64,000 bases of DNA from Elusimicrobiota bacterium (GCA_003482905.1 DMXM01000011.1:60783-124782), one strand, 5' to 3'; positions 18,352 through 27,273 are shown, numbered from the stretch's first letter. Notes: generated from the sequence alone by a model not told the origin. Numbers and translations are program-made.

Positions 18352-18490
18352 GCGCGTCCGACGAGGGGGTCGGGTTAGCAAAACCCTGCCGGAGCCCGAC
18401 GCTTACGTAAGCGCGGAGGGCGAGGCGGGGAAGGGCAAGCACGGTGTGCGCGACCCTGTTTTTGCGTTCCGGCCCCCTTGGCGGACGCGC
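18352..18490 (+). repeat. Structured intergenic repeat, copy A (diverged)
   Basis: This element fills the gap between two convergent genes. The ends form a perfect 9-bp inverted repeat, GCGCGTCCG (18352-18360) with CGGACGCGC (18482-18490), continued by GGGGGTCGG with CCGGCCCCC. Inside are the 14-bp palindrome CGCTTACGTAAGCG (18400-18413) and GCACGGTGTG (18439-18448). Both inner motifs, in the same order and orientation, recur in copies at 58.6 and 62.8 kb. The outer stem sequence differs but the architecture is kept. Confidence 0.7.
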
Positions 18491-18493
18491 CCC

Positions 18494-19720
18494 TTAGAGT
18501 TTCACTATCTTCTTATACTCGGCGTGCAGACCGAAGTACTGGGCGAACACGCTGCCGATGTCGGCCAGGCCCGGCAGCAGGCCGGTCTTCAGCCCGCCCA
18601 GCTTAGCGTCAAAGCCCTTGCGGTAAGCTATGAAGGGCAGCGGTTCGTTGCTGTGGTAGCCGTAGTCCTCGCGGTGCTGCATCCCGTGATCCGCGGTTAT
18701 GCCCAGCAGGTCCCCCTTCGCCAGGTTCTTCTCTATCAGCGGCAGGGTCCTGTCTATTTCCTCAAGGGACTTGATAGCGCCCTCCACGTCGCGGGTGTGG
18801 CCGTAGACGCTGTCCGTATCCACCAGGTTGGAGAAAATGAACGTGCCCTTGGGGCGGTAGACGGAGTGCGCGGCGACAAGCGCGTTTATGGTGCCCTGTA
18901 TTGAAAAAGGGTTAGTGTCCTTTTTCTTCGGATGAACAAAGCGCAGGCCGAGGGCGGGGTCTATAAAGATTTCCTTGTTAAGCTTGACCTTGGCGTGATA
19001 AGCCGTGTTGACCAGGTCGCTGGTCTTGCCCACCGCCACCGTCCAGACGGCATTGTCGTGCAGGATGTCCACCAGGGTTTTCTGCCCTATCGGGAGCACC
19101 GCGTCGTGGCGGTTGGAGGTGCGGATTATCTCCCCCTGCTCGTTCCTTATATAGGACCGGGCGATAGCGCGGGTTATGGGGATGCCCATTTCCATCGCCA
19201 GGGCGAAAGCCGTGTCGGCTATCTTGTGCTGCTCGGGCACCGGGATCACGGCCTCGTTCATCGCCAGCTGTATAAGGGGGTCGCACTTGCTGGCATAGGC
19301 TATCGGCCGGCCGGTGCGCTCGTGCTCGGCGGCGTTCAGTTCTATGGCCTCCATGCCGCCGGCCATCTTATTGAAGAAGGTCTTGCGGCCGATGCGCTTT
19401 TCCAGCTCGGAGAGATATGCCCGGCTAAAGCCGTCGTTGAAAAGGTCGTAGGTGCGGTGGTCTATAACGCCCATCATCTCGCGGTGCCCCACCAGGCTGT
19501 CCGCCGTGGCTGAAACCTGGCTGACGCGCGCGGCATAGGCCTTGCCGGCGGCGGGGCCCAGCCTTTTTCTGAACGCCGGCAGGACTATCCTGCCCAGGCC
19601 CAGCCTGGACAGGTTGGGCAGCTTTACCCTGGCGGGGTAATTAGCCATAAGGTATTCCAGCGTAGAAAGACCGACGGCGTCTATCACCAGCAAAAGTCCC
19701 GTTTTCTGAACGTGCTTCAT
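18494..19720 (-). CDS. Phosphopentomutase-like metalloenzyme (DeoB/alkaline phosphatase superfamily)
   Basis: A 408-residue protein starting at the ATG at 19720 (GGGAGA about 6 nt upstream; a longer frame lacks support). It matches phosphopentomutases, which move phosphate between C1 and C5 of (deoxy)ribose in nucleoside salvage. Metal-site blocks are LLLVIDAVGLST, FSNLVDTDSVYGHTRD and LGITADHGMQH, with a later YHSNEPLPFI. The DeoB nucleophile block, usually DTxTGHxE, reads DSLVGHREMMG here, so the phosphorylated residue would have to be a serine or is absent. It could be a phosphopentomutase variant or a relative acting on another phosphosugar. It is cytoplasmic. Divergent from the M1-M28 peptidase gene, convergent with the DUF4015 gene. 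Confidence 0.72.
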   Translation of the reverse strand: MKHVQKTGLLLVIDAVGLSTLEYLMANYPARVKLPNLSRLGLGRIVLPAFRKRLGPAAGKAYAARVSQVSATADSLVGHREMMGVIDHRTYDLFNDGFSRAYLSELEKRIGRKTFFNKMAGGMEAIELNAAEHERTGRPIAYASKCDPLIQLAMNEAVIPVPEQHKIADTAFALAMEMGIPITRAIARSYIRNEQGEIIRTSNRHDAVLPIGQKTLVDILHDNAVWTVAVGKTSDLVNTAYHAKVKLNKEIFIDPALGLRFVHPKKKDTNPFSIQGTINALVAAHSVYRPKGTFIFSNLVDTDSVYGHTRDVEGAIKSLEEIDRTLPLIEKNLAKGDLLGITADHGMQHREDYGYHSNEPLPFIAYRKGFDAKLGGLKTGLLPGLADIGSVFAQYFGLHAEYKKIVKL

Positions 19721-19831
19721 ATTTTTCTCCCGGTATCCGCGGTTCGCGCGGGCTAAAGGCCGCATAGCCGTTAACCGCGCGTTTCTAAAGTTGTAATATA
19801 TTGTATTAACTTTTATACGCAGCGGGGAGCT

Positions 19832-22800
19832 ATGAGCAAAACCTTGTTTTCACTTTTGATCCTCTCGGCCCTCAACGCCGGGGCCGCGCAGACGGTTAAA
19901 CACTCGCTGAAAATCTCCCTCTCGCCGGAAGCGGGAACGATAGAAGCCGAGGATACCGTTTCGTTCCCGGCGGCGGCCGAGCAGTTCGTGTTCTCGCTTC
20001 ATAAAGGCCTTAACCCGGCAGCGGCGTCGGGCAGACTGGAGGTTATGCCGGCCGGGACCGCGCCCGGGTACGAAACCAACTTTTCCTCCGCCCCGGATAT
20101 TTACGAGACCTACCGCTTCGTCCCCGGGAAGCCGGTCCGGGGGTTCACGTTAAAATACAAGGGCCGGCTAAGCCACCCCCTGGGAGAACAAGTAGAGCAA
20201 TACGCGCGCAGTTTTTCAGAAACACCGGGCATTATCTCCGGGGAAGGCTGCTACCTTTCGGGCGCCTCGGGCTGGTACCCGCATTTCGCGGGCACGCTGG
20301 TTTCCTACCGCCTTGAAACGCTGCTGCCGGCGCCGTATATCGCCGTCGCCGGCGGCGCTCGGACGGCCGCCTCTTCCGGCGGAGGGCAAAACCGCGCCGT
20401 CTGGGAAGCCGCCGAGCCGCAGGACGAGATAAACCTGGCCTGCGGCCCCTACACCGAATACTCGCTGCAGGACGGCCGCCGCTCCTATTACGCCTTCCTG
20501 CGTTCGCCGGACAGGGCGCTCGCTGACAATTATCTGGAAGCTGCCGGCAAATACGTACGGCTCTACTCGGAACTTATCGGAGAATATCCTTACACTAAAT
20601 TCGCGCTGGTGGAGAACTTCTGGGAAACCGGTTACGGCATCCCCTCTTTCACCCTGCTGGGACCCAAGGTCATACGCCTGCCCTTCATAATAAATTCCTC
20701 CTATCCGCACGAGATACTTCATAACTGGTGGGGCAACGGCGTTTTTGTGGACTATGAAAAGGGCAACTGGTGCGAAGGGCTTACCGCCTACCTGGCCGAC
20801 TACCTCTTGGCCGAAAACCGCGGAAAGGGAACCGATTACAGAGTGGCGACGCTGCAGAAATACGCGGATTATGTCGGAACTGGCGGGGACTTCCCCCTCA
20901 CAAGCTTCCGTTCGCGGCATTCCTCCGCCTCGGAGGCGGTGGGTTACGGCAAAGCCCTGATGTTCTACCACATGCTGAGGCGGACCATGGGCGACGCTAA
21001 TTTCCGCGGCGGGCTGCGGAGCTTCTATGAGGACAATAAATTCAAATACGCCTCGTTCGAAGACCTCAGGAAAGCGTTCGAGAAATACACCGGCGCCGGC
21101 CGCCTGGCGCCTTTCTTCGACCAGTGGCTGCGCCGGGAAGGGGCGCCGGAACTGGCGCTTGAGAACGCGCGCCTGACGCGCGCGCTCCGGGGCTATGACC
21201 TGGAATTCACGCTGGCGCAGAAGCAGGCCGGCCCCCACTACAGGCTGGAGATCCCGGCGGCTATTTACCTGGAGGGTTCAGACCAGCCCAGGATCAAGAC
21301 CCTGACCATGAATTCCAGGGAGGAGACCTATCACTACAACGCCCCACTGCGGCCGGCGCGCATTGAAATAGACCCGGAGTTCGACCTTTTCCGCAAGCTC
21401 GGTCCGCTGGAGACTCCCCCCACCCTTTCGCGCGTGCTGGGCGCCAGGAAGCCCTCCATCTTCCTGCCAGCCGGCGAGGGCGCCGGCCCCTGGCGCGCGC
21501 TGGCGGACGCCTGGGCCAAAGACCCGGAAAATATCCCGGAAGTGCTCTCCGATACGGCCGCCCTCCCTCCCGACGCTTCCTACTGGGTGTTCGGCGGTGA
21601 GAACGGGCTCGCGCCGGCCTTCGAGGAAGGCCTTGAGCGCTACGGGGCGCGCTTTACGGAGGAATCGGTCACTATCGAGAACCGGCGTTTTTCGCGCAAA
21701 AACCATACTTTTGTTTTCGCCGCCGCCAACCCTTCGGATCCTGCATTCTCCGGCGCCCTGATCGTCTCCGGCGCCATGGAGAAACTGCCGCTGCTGGCCG
21801 CCAAGCTGCCCCATTACGGGAAATATTCCTGGCTGGTCTTCGACGGCGCAATGAACTCCCTGGCCACCGGCATCTGGAAAGCCGCCGGTTCGCCGCTTTC
21901 CCTGGACCTGCCGGGGGCCGAGGCCCCCGCCGCGCGCAGCTACCCCGCGCGGGTCCCGCTGGCCGCGCCCCCTTCGGTCTTCTCGACGGAAAGGATATAC
22001 TCCGACGTAAACATCCTCGCCCTGCAACCCGGCGGCAGGGGCCCCGGTTCGCCCGGCCTGAAAAAGGCCGCCGAACACATAGCCTCGCAGTTCAAAAAGG
22101 CCGGGCTTAAGCCTTTCTCCGGGAATTCATTCAGGCGGACGATGGATAAGACGGGGCGGGCTAATGTCGTGGGCATGACGGAAGGCTCATCCGGAAAGGA
22201 GGAATATATAGTCCTCTGCGCGCATTATGACCATCTGGCGGCCAGGGGCGGGGCGGTATACCCCGGCGCGGACGACAACGCCTCCGGGGTGGCCCTGCTG
22301 CTGGAACTGGCCCGGCACTACGCCGCGCACCGGCCCTCCCGCACCATTATCTTCGCGGCTTTCGACGGGGAAGAAGAGGGAAGGCTGGGCTCGAAAGCTT
22401 TTATCGCTGGGCTGCCCCCGGGCCAGGCGGGCAAGATTAACGCCACGCTTAACTTCGACACCGTCGGCAGACTTGAAGGCGGAAAGATACTTATACTGAA
22501 TTCGGGCTCATCCGACAAATGGGCGCATATCTTCAGGGGAGCCGGTTTCGTAACCGGCAGCGACTATGACCTGGTGAAGCAGGAACTGGATTCCAGCGAC
22601 CAGGTCAGTTTTATAGAAGCCGGTGTGCCAGCCGTGCAGTTCTTCAGCGGCCCGAAGGCGGACTACCACAAGGCGACGGATACCCCAGGAAAGATCGACG
22701 CGGCGGGCATATTAAAACAGGCCGAGCTCGCCAGGGAGATCATAGATTACCTGGCGGGGAACGCCGAATTCATTACGCGCCCGTCCGGAACACCCTGGCC

Positions 22801-23086
22801 GTCAGCCGCGGGGACGGGCCAGCGGAAAGTCTCCACCGGGCTGGTCCCGGACTTCACTTTCCAGGGTAAGGGCGTGAGGGCGCAGGAGATCGCCCCCGGC
22901 TCGCCGCTGGCGGCCGCCGGGCTTAAAGCCGGCGACGTGATAATCAGGCTGGGCGCGGCGCCCATTGACGACCTGCGCGGTTACTCGGAGGAGCTGAAAA
23001 GGTCCGGCCCCGGCCGGAAGGTGACCGTAACCTATCTTTCCGACGGAACGGAGAGGACCGCGGAAATGACCCTGGCGGCTGACTAA
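19832..23086 (+). CDS. M1-M28-PDZ fusion metallopeptidase, secreted
   Basis: A 1084-residue exported protein with three recognisable modules. After the signal peptide (to about NAGAAQ) comes an M1 aminopeptidase-type domain (to about 520) with the zinc motif HEILHNWWGN and downstream Glu in WCEGLTAYLAD. The usual GAMEN exopeptidase loop is replaced by GYGIPSFTLLG. A linker domain of about 200 residues follows. Residues about 726-976 are an M28 peptidase with all metal ligands: LCAHYDHLA, YPGADDNASG, FDGEEEGRLG, NFDTVGRL and DYHKATDTPG. Residues about 1006-1083 are a PDZ domain (APGSPLAAAGLKAGDVIIRLG). Each part is known alone; the fusion suggests stepwise peptide digestion in the periplasm. 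It ends 1 bp from a convergent gene. Confidence 0.88.
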   Translation: MSKTLFSLLILSALNAGAAQTVKHSLKISLSPEAGTIEAEDTVSFPAAAEQFVFSLHKGLNPAAASGRLEVMPAGTAPGYETNFSSAPDIYETYRFVPGKPVRGFTLKYKGRLSHPLGEQVEQYARSFSETPGIISGEGCYLSGASGWYPHFAGTLVSYRLETLLPAPYIAVAGGARTAASSGGGQNRAVWEAAEPQDEINLACGPYTEYSLQDGRRSYYAFLRSPDRALADNYLEAAGKYVRLYSELIGEYPYTKFALVENFWETGYGIPSFTLLGPKVIRLPFIINSSYPHEILHNWWGNGVFVDYEKGNWCEGLTAYLADYLLAENRGKGTDYRVATLQKYADYVGTGGDFPLTSFRSRHSSASEAVGYGKALMFYHMLRRTMGDANFRGGLRSFYEDNKFKYASFEDLRKAFEKYTGAGRLAPFFDQWLRREGAPELALENARLTRALRGYDLEFTLAQKQAGPHYRLEIPAAIYLEGSDQPRIKTLTMNSREETYHYNAPLRPARIEIDPEFDLFRKLGPLETPPTLSRVLGARKPSIFLPAGEGAGPWRALADAWAKDPENIPEVLSDTAALPPDASYWVFGGENGLAPAFEEGLERYGARFTEESVTIENRRFSRKNHTFVFAAANPSDPAFSGALIVSGAMEKLPLLAAKLPHYGKYSWLVFDGAMNSLATGIWKAAGSPLSLDLPGAEAPAARSYPARVPLAAPPSVFSTERIYSDVNILALQPGGRGPGSPGLKKAAEHIASQFKKAGLKPFSGNSFRRTMDKTGRANVVGMTEGSSGKEEYIVLCAHYDHLAARGGAVYPGADDNASGVALLLELARHYAAHRPSRTIIFAAFDGEEEGRLGSKAFIAGLPPGQAGKINATLNFDTVGRLEGGKILILNSGSSDKWAHIFRGAGFVTGSDYDLVKQELDSSDQVSFIEAGVPAVQFFSGPKADYHKATDTPGKIDAAGILKQAELAREIIDYLAGNAEFITRPSGTPWPSAAGTGQRKVSTGLVPDFTFQGKGVRAQEIAPGSPLAAAGLKAGDVIIRLGAAPIDDLRGYSEELKRSGPGRKVTVTYLSDGTERTAEMTLAAD

Positions 23087-23087
23087 G

Positions 23088-23735
23088 TCAGACCGCGGAC
23101 GCGGCGCCGCGCACCGCTTTGAGCAGGGCGTATTCTGGCTGCGCCCCCACCAGTCCCGTCTTCTCATTGACCACCGTTTTGGGCACGCCCTCCACCTCGT
23201 ATTTGGCGGACAGCTCCGGAAATTCCGTGGCCTCCACCATCTCGGCGGTGATCAGCGGGGAGGCCAGCGCGAACTTATGCGCCAGCACCACCGCCGCCGG
23301 GCAATACGGGCAGGTGGGCGTTACGAATACCTTTATGTTCACAGGGGTCTTTATTTCCGCCAGGGCCGCCAGGGTTTCCGCCTGGAGTTCCTGGACCGCG
23401 ACAGCCGAGTTTTTGAGCGCCTCCAGCAGGGAGACGAACTCGTACCCGGCAGGGATCCCGTAAAACCTTACGCGCGCCCCGCCCGCGCCCTCTATTACCG
23501 CGGCCGGGGTCAAGGTCACGCCGTAGGCTGCGGCCTTCTCCGTGTCCGTGACGCGGTTATAGACCTCCAGCCTCACTTTGGACGACAGCCCGGCCACTTC
23601 CTTAAAGAAATCCTCCGCCGGCCCGCAGGTCTGGCAAAGCAGGGTCTCTTTGAAAAATATGATCTTGACCTCGGACGCCAGGGCGTCCAAGCGCTTCTTA
23701 ACCTCGTCCGCTGTCTTTTGGTCCATGAGAGCCAT
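23088..23735 (-). CDS. Protein disulfide oxidoreductase-like protein with two thioredoxin folds
   Basis: A 215-residue cytoplasmic protein of the glutaredoxin-like/PDO family, made of two thioredoxin-like halves. The N-terminal half carries CQTC near residue 37; the C-terminal half carries CPYC (VFVTPTCPYCPAAVV) and a cis-Pro block (VEGVPKTVVNE). Such proteins accept electrons from thioredoxin-reductase-like partners and reduce peroxiredoxins or disulfides. Both active-site motifs are intact. AAGGAG lies 8 nt before the ATG at 23735. It converges on the M1-M28 gene with one base between stop codons and no terminator between. Confidence 0.85.
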   Translation of the reverse strand: MALMDQKTADEVKKRLDALASEVKIIFFKETLLCQTCGPAEDFFKEVAGLSSKVRLEVYNRVTDTEKAAAYGVTLTPAAVIEGAGGARVRFYGIPAGYEFVSLLEALKNSAVAVQELQAETLAALAEIKTPVNIKVFVTPTCPYCPAAVVLAHKFALASPLITAEMVEATEFPELSAKYEVEGVPKTVVNEKTGLVGAQPEYALLKAVRGAASAV

Positions 23736-23799
23736 AATATGATCTCCTTGAAACTATCGTCCTGCTAATTAGATGCCGGCTTTCGGCAAAAGTTACAAA

Positions 23800-23827
23800 C
23801 AAAAAAAAGGCAACCGCGGTTGCCTTA
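23800..23827 (-). terminator. Intrinsic terminator of the MFS-RluA transcript
   Basis: On the minus strand the self-complementary AAGGCAACCGCGGTTGCCTT (23826-23807) is followed by a run of T. It lies about 37 nt beyond the stop of the pseudouridine synthase gene and upstream of the PDO-like gene start. Confidence 0.85.
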
Positions 23828-23863
23828 AATACGAGCCTTACAAGAATATGTCCGACGCCGGCC

Positions 23864-24514
23864 CTACTGCAGCACTTTCAGCACGCCCATAAAATCGGCT
23901 GGCGGGTTAACCTCGAACGACCGGGTTTTTCCGGCCATGTCGGTGAACCTGAGCCGCCAGGAATGCAGCATCAGGCGCGGGTACTTGGCCTGCTTGGCCG
24001 CGTCGCCATAAAGGCTGTCGCCTATAACAGGGTGGCCGATGGAGTACATATGCGCCCTTATCTGGTGCCTGCGCCCCGTAACTATGGAGACCTCCAGTAT
24101 GGTCGCCGTGCGCAGCCGCTCCAGAACCGAATACTTGGTCAGGGACCTCTTGCCGTCGAAGACTACCGAAACGCGGCCGGAACCGCGCTCCTTCAGGGGT
24201 TTATCTATCTCTCCCCTGTTCTCCTCCACGCGGCCCTCCACCACCACCAGGTACTTCTTCTCCACTTCCCGGGTCTCGAAAAGCCCGGAATAATAGCGGT
24301 GCGCCTCGGGGGTGCGGGCGAAGATTATAAGGCCGCTGGCGTCGCGGTCCAGCCGGTGGGTCACATAGACCCGGCCGAAACTCTGGTGCAGCAGGCCCAC
24401 CAGGTGCTTATCCTTGGCCAGTTCGCCGCGGGCGGGCATGGTCAGCAACCCCGACGGTTTGTTCACTACCAGCAGCTCCGGGGTCTCCCGGACGATGTCG
24501 AAAATGGGCTTCAT
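23864..24514 (-). CDS. RluA-family RNA pseudouridine synthase
   Basis: A 216-residue enzyme that isomerises uridine to pseudouridine in rRNA or tRNA. The catalytic block is VTHRLDRDASGLIIFA (Asp in HRLD), preceded by LLVVNKPSGLLTMPA and followed by GRRHQIRAHMYSIGHPVIGDSLYG, all typical of RluA/RluD-type synthases. There is no S4 domain, so it is the short RluA-like form. The frame runs further upstream, but the ATG at 24514 overlaps the MFS stop as ATGA and starts the conserved fold, so it is chosen. The exact target base cannot be told from sequence. Confidence 0.9.
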   Translation of the reverse strand: MKPIFDIVRETPELLVVNKPSGLLTMPARGELAKDKHLVGLLHQSFGRVYVTHRLDRDASGLIIFARTPEAHRYYSGLFETREVEKKYLVVVEGRVEENRGEIDKPLKERGSGRVSVVFDGKRSLTKYSVLERLRTATILEVSIVTGRRHQIRAHMYSIGHPVIGDSLYGDAAKQAKYPRLMLHSWRLRFTDMAGKTRSFEVNPPADFMGVLKVLQ

Positions 24515-25719
24515 GTAACGTGGAAATCCTTTTTGTAATATTCCCCGGCGAGTATGGACGTGACCCCGCCCAGAAGGAGATAGAGCATGGCCATAAAAAT
24601 GGCCGCGGGCAGGCCGGCCGCGTCCGAAACCACCCCCAGCAGGAAAGGCGAGACGGCGTCGCCGAAAGCGTGGATGATGAAGATGTTCAGCGCGAAAGCC
24701 ATGGACCGCATAGTGACCGGGACCGTCTCCACGATGGCCGCGTGGTAAGGGCCGGAGTAGGCGAAGATGAAGAACTCCGCGAAGAACATCATCGTCAGGC
24801 ACGTATTAAGATCATTAGTCATCACCGCGGCCGCCCCGAAAGGGACGCTGAGGAAAAAGCTTATGTAGCCCACCACAAAGTAGGCCCGCCTTGTCCGCTT
24901 ATGCAGCCAGTCCGCCGCCCAGCCTCCGCCGAAACTTCCCGCCACGCCGGCCAGCACGGTGACCAGACCGAAAAGGAAACCCGCCCTGGCCACCGAGATC
25001 TCAAAGGTCCGCACGAAATAGGACGGCATCCAGGCCGCCAGCCCCCCCACGGAAAAAGTGCCTATGGATTGCGACAGGCAGATCAGCAGGTAGGTGCGGT
25101 TCTTCAGCAGGGCGGCGTAGCCCTTGAAGGAAATATGCTCGGAGCGCTCAGTCTTTTCCAGGGTTTCCTTCAGGAACAGCGCCGCCGCGCCCAGCAGCAT
25201 GCCCGGCACGGCCACTATAAAGAAAGCGTTGCGCCAGCCGAAATGCTGGCCGAGAAAGCCGCCCAGCAGGTAGCCCACGGCGCTGCCGGCCGGTATGGCC
25301 AGGGCGTAAAGCGCCATAACGCGCGCCCGGCTTTCCTTTGGGAACCACTCGGCCAGGAACGACGGGGAAACCGTGCCGTAGCCGGCCTCGCCGATGCCCA
25401 CCGCCGAGCGCGTAAAGATCAATTGGCCATAGTTCTTTATCAGGCCGCTGGAAAGTGTGGCGATGCTCCAGAAGAACGCGCTTACGCCTATTATCAGCGG
25501 CCGCCGCATCCGGTCCCCGAAATAGCCCACAAAAGGGGCGAAGCACATGTAGACGATCATGAAGGAGGAGGCCAGGAACCCCAACTCGGCGTCGCTCAGG
25601 CGCAGGTCGGCCTTGATAAGAGGGAAAACCGCGTAAAGCACCTGGCGGTCGATATAGTTGAAAAGGCTCAGGCAGAATATGAGCACGAGGACTTTCTTTG
25701 AATAGGCGTCGGAGTTCAT
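24511..25719 (-). CDS. MFS transporter (Spinster-like)
   Basis: A 402-residue inner-membrane carrier with about 12 hydrophobic helices. The opening FNYIDRQVLYAVFPLIKADL and the loop GYFGDRMRRP (MFS motif A) are typical of the Spinster/sugar-phosphate side of the major facilitator superfamily. GIGEAGYGTVSPSFLAEWFP is another family-typical block. The substrate is not predictable. The stop overlaps the start of the pseudouridine synthase gene by 4 bp. No Shine-Dalgarno precedes the ATG; an extended -10 (TGC-TATCAT) lies 11 nt upstream. Confidence 0.88.
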   Translation of the reverse strand: MNSDAYSKKVLVLIFCLSLFNYIDRQVLYAVFPLIKADLRLSDAELGFLASSFMIVYMCFAPFVGYFGDRMRRPLIIGVSAFFWSIATLSSGLIKNYGQLIFTRSAVGIGEAGYGTVSPSFLAEWFPKESRARVMALYALAIPAGSAVGYLLGGFLGQHFGWRNAFFIVAVPGMLLGAAALFLKETLEKTERSEHISFKGYAALLKNRTYLLICLSQSIGTFSVGGLAAWMPSYFVRTFEISVARAGFLFGLVTVLAGVAGSFGGGWAADWLHKRTRRAYFVVGYISFFLSVPFGAAAVMTNDLNTCLTMMFFAEFFIFAYSGPYHAAIVETVPVTMRSMAFALNIFIIHAFGDAVSPFLLGVVSDAAGLPAAIFMAMLYLLLGGVTSILAGEYYKKDFHVT

Positions 25720-25730
25720 TTGTCATTACT

Positions 25731-25739
25731 ATGATAGCA
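25731..25739 (-). promoter_or_regulatory. Putative extended -10 promoter for the MFS gene
   Basis: Minus strand TGC-TATCAT fits the extended -10 pattern. The ATG follows after 11 nt, so the mRNA would begin about 4-5 nt before it, matching the absence of a ribosome binding site. Confidence 0.4.
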
Positions 25740-25776
25740 AGGCCTCTGGCTGCGCCGCAACAGCGGGCCCGTAAAA

Positions 25777-25794
25777 TAGCAATTATGCTAATAT
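25777..25794 (+). promoter_or_regulatory. Dyad element overlapping a -10-like box upstream of the M18 gene
   Basis: TAGCA-ATTA-TGCTA (25777-25790) is a perfect 5-bp inverted repeat and overlaps TAATAT (25789-25794), which could be the -10 of the M18 gene about 45 nt downstream. It could be an operator. The rest of the 120-bp divergent gap shows nothing clear. Confidence 0.3.
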
Positions 25795-25839
25795 ATTTAT
25801 GATTGAAAGATGCCCGTTATTTTGCTACCAGGAGGCAAC

Positions 25840-27273
25840 ATGAAGACGAAAAACGCGAAGAAACCGGCCAACCTCGCCCACACCGGCAAGAACGGCTACG
25901 AAAGGATCTCCCCCGCGGACCTCAAGCACTCCGGCGAGATCAACAAACTTTACATGGACTTCATCACCAGCGCCAAGACCGAGCGCGAAGCCCATGACGA
26001 GGCCGTGCTGCTGTTGGAAGCCGCCGGTTTCAAGGACCTGGACCGTTCCGTAAAAGACGGCGTACGCCTGGCGCCCGGCGACAAGGTTTACCGCTCCTGC
26101 AGCGGCAAAACCCTGATGGCCGTCACCATAGGGAAAAAACCGCTGGAAGCCGGCATGCACATCGTCGGCGGCCACACCGACTCCCCCCGCATAGACCTCA
26201 AGCAGAACCCCCTTTACGAAGCCGGCGGCCTGGCCCTGCTCGACACCCACTATTACGGCGGCATCAAGAAATACCAGTGGGTAACCATCCCGCTGGCCCT
26301 GCACGGCGTCTTCGTAAAACCCGACGGCAAGAAGGTCAAGGTCTGCATAGGCGAAGACCCCTCGGACCCGGTGTTCTGCATAACCGACCTGCTGCCGCAC
26401 CTGGCGGCCGACCAGTACAAGAAGACCCTCGGCGAAGCCATCCCAGGCGAGGGCCTGGACGCTGTGGCCGGCTCCATCCCGGTGGCCGAAAAAGATCGCA
26501 AGGAAAAATTCAAATACAACGTCCTCAAGCTCCTCAACGGACGCTACGGCATAACCGAGCAGGACTTCCTCTCGGCGGAACTCGAACTGGTGCCCGCGGG
26601 CCATCCGCGCGAAGTCGGGCTGGACCGCTCCATGGTGCTGGCCTACGGCCACGACGACCGGGTCTGCGCCTACGCCGGGCTTAAGGCCCTGCTGGACCTC
26701 AAAGGCGTGCCGGAATACACGTCGTGCGTGCTGCTCTGCGACAAGGAGGAGATAGGTTCCGTAGGCGCCACCGGCATGGCCTCCAACTTCTTCGAGAACA
26801 CCTCGGCGGAGCTCCTCAACCTCACCGGCGACGCCTACAGCGAACTTACGCTCAAACGCGCCCTCCACAATTCCTGGATGCTTTCGGCCGACGTGAACGC
26901 CCTGTTCGACCCGATGTTCCCCGCGGTGTCGGAAAAGAAGAACTCCGCGTTCATAAACCACGGCGTCTGCGTTACCAAGTACACGGGATCGCGCGGCAAG
27001 TCCGGTTCCTCCGACGCCAGCGCCGAATTCATGGCCCACATCCGCCGCATATTCGACAAAAACAATGTGATCTGGCAGACCGGCGAACTCGGCAAAGTGG
27101 ACCAGGGCGGCGGCGGCACCATCGCCTGGCTGATGGCCCGCTACGGCATGCAGGTGATAGATTGCGGCGTCGGCCTCTTCTCCATGCACGCCCCGATGGA
27201 ACTGGCCGGGAAGCTGGATATTTACATGGCCTACAAAGCCTACCTGGCCTTCCTTAGGGACGGCCGGAAATAA
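25840..27273 (+). CDS. M18-family aminopeptidase
   Basis: A 477-residue zinc aminopeptidase of the aspartyl aminopeptidase type. The ATG at 25840 has a full AGGAGG 4 nt upstream; the ATG ten codons earlier has no such site. Family blocks are VGGHTDSPRIDLKQNP (metal His, Asp), YGGIKKYQWV, CDKEEIGSVGATG (Glu pair), GKSGSSDASAEF and the C-terminal GLFSMHAPMELAGKLD (metal His). Length is close to the usual 430-480. It is cytoplasmic, likely in peptide recycling. The gene is followed by its own terminator. Confidence 0.92.
   Translation: MKTKNAKKPANLAHTGKNGYERISPADLKHSGEINKLYMDFITSAKTEREAHDEAVLLLEAAGFKDLDRSVKDGVRLAPGDKVYRSCSGKTLMAVTIGKKPLEAGMHIVGGHTDSPRIDLKQNPLYEAGGLALLDTHYYGGIKKYQWVTIPLALHGVFVKPDGKKVKVCIGEDPSDPVFCITDLLPHLAADQYKKTLGEAIPGEGLDAVAGSIPVAEKDRKEKFKYNVLKLLNGRYGITEQDFLSAELELVPAGHPREVGLDRSMVLAYGHDDRVCAYAGLKALLDLKGVPEYTSCVLLCDKEEIGSVGATGMASNFFENTSAELLNLTGDAYSELTLKRALHNSWMLSADVNALFDPMFPAVSEKKNSAFINHGVCVTKYTGSRGKSGSSDASAEFMAHIRRIFDKNNVIWQTGELGKVDQGGGGTIAWLMARYGMQVIDCGVGLFSMHAPMELAGKLDIYMAYKAYLAFLRDGRK

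Noticed and set aside
24515..24802. N-terminal extension of the pseudouridine synthase
   Set aside because: It lies inside the MFS gene in another frame, is Arg/His/Gly-rich and has no domain; the ATGA overlap start fits the family length.
24520..27189. Long open frames antisense to the MFS and M18 genes (393 and 454 codons)
   Set aside because: High G/C at third codon positions leaves the opposite strand free of stops. The sense proteins have complete family motifs; the antisense ones are low-complexity Gly/Ala/His/Arg-rich with no domain.
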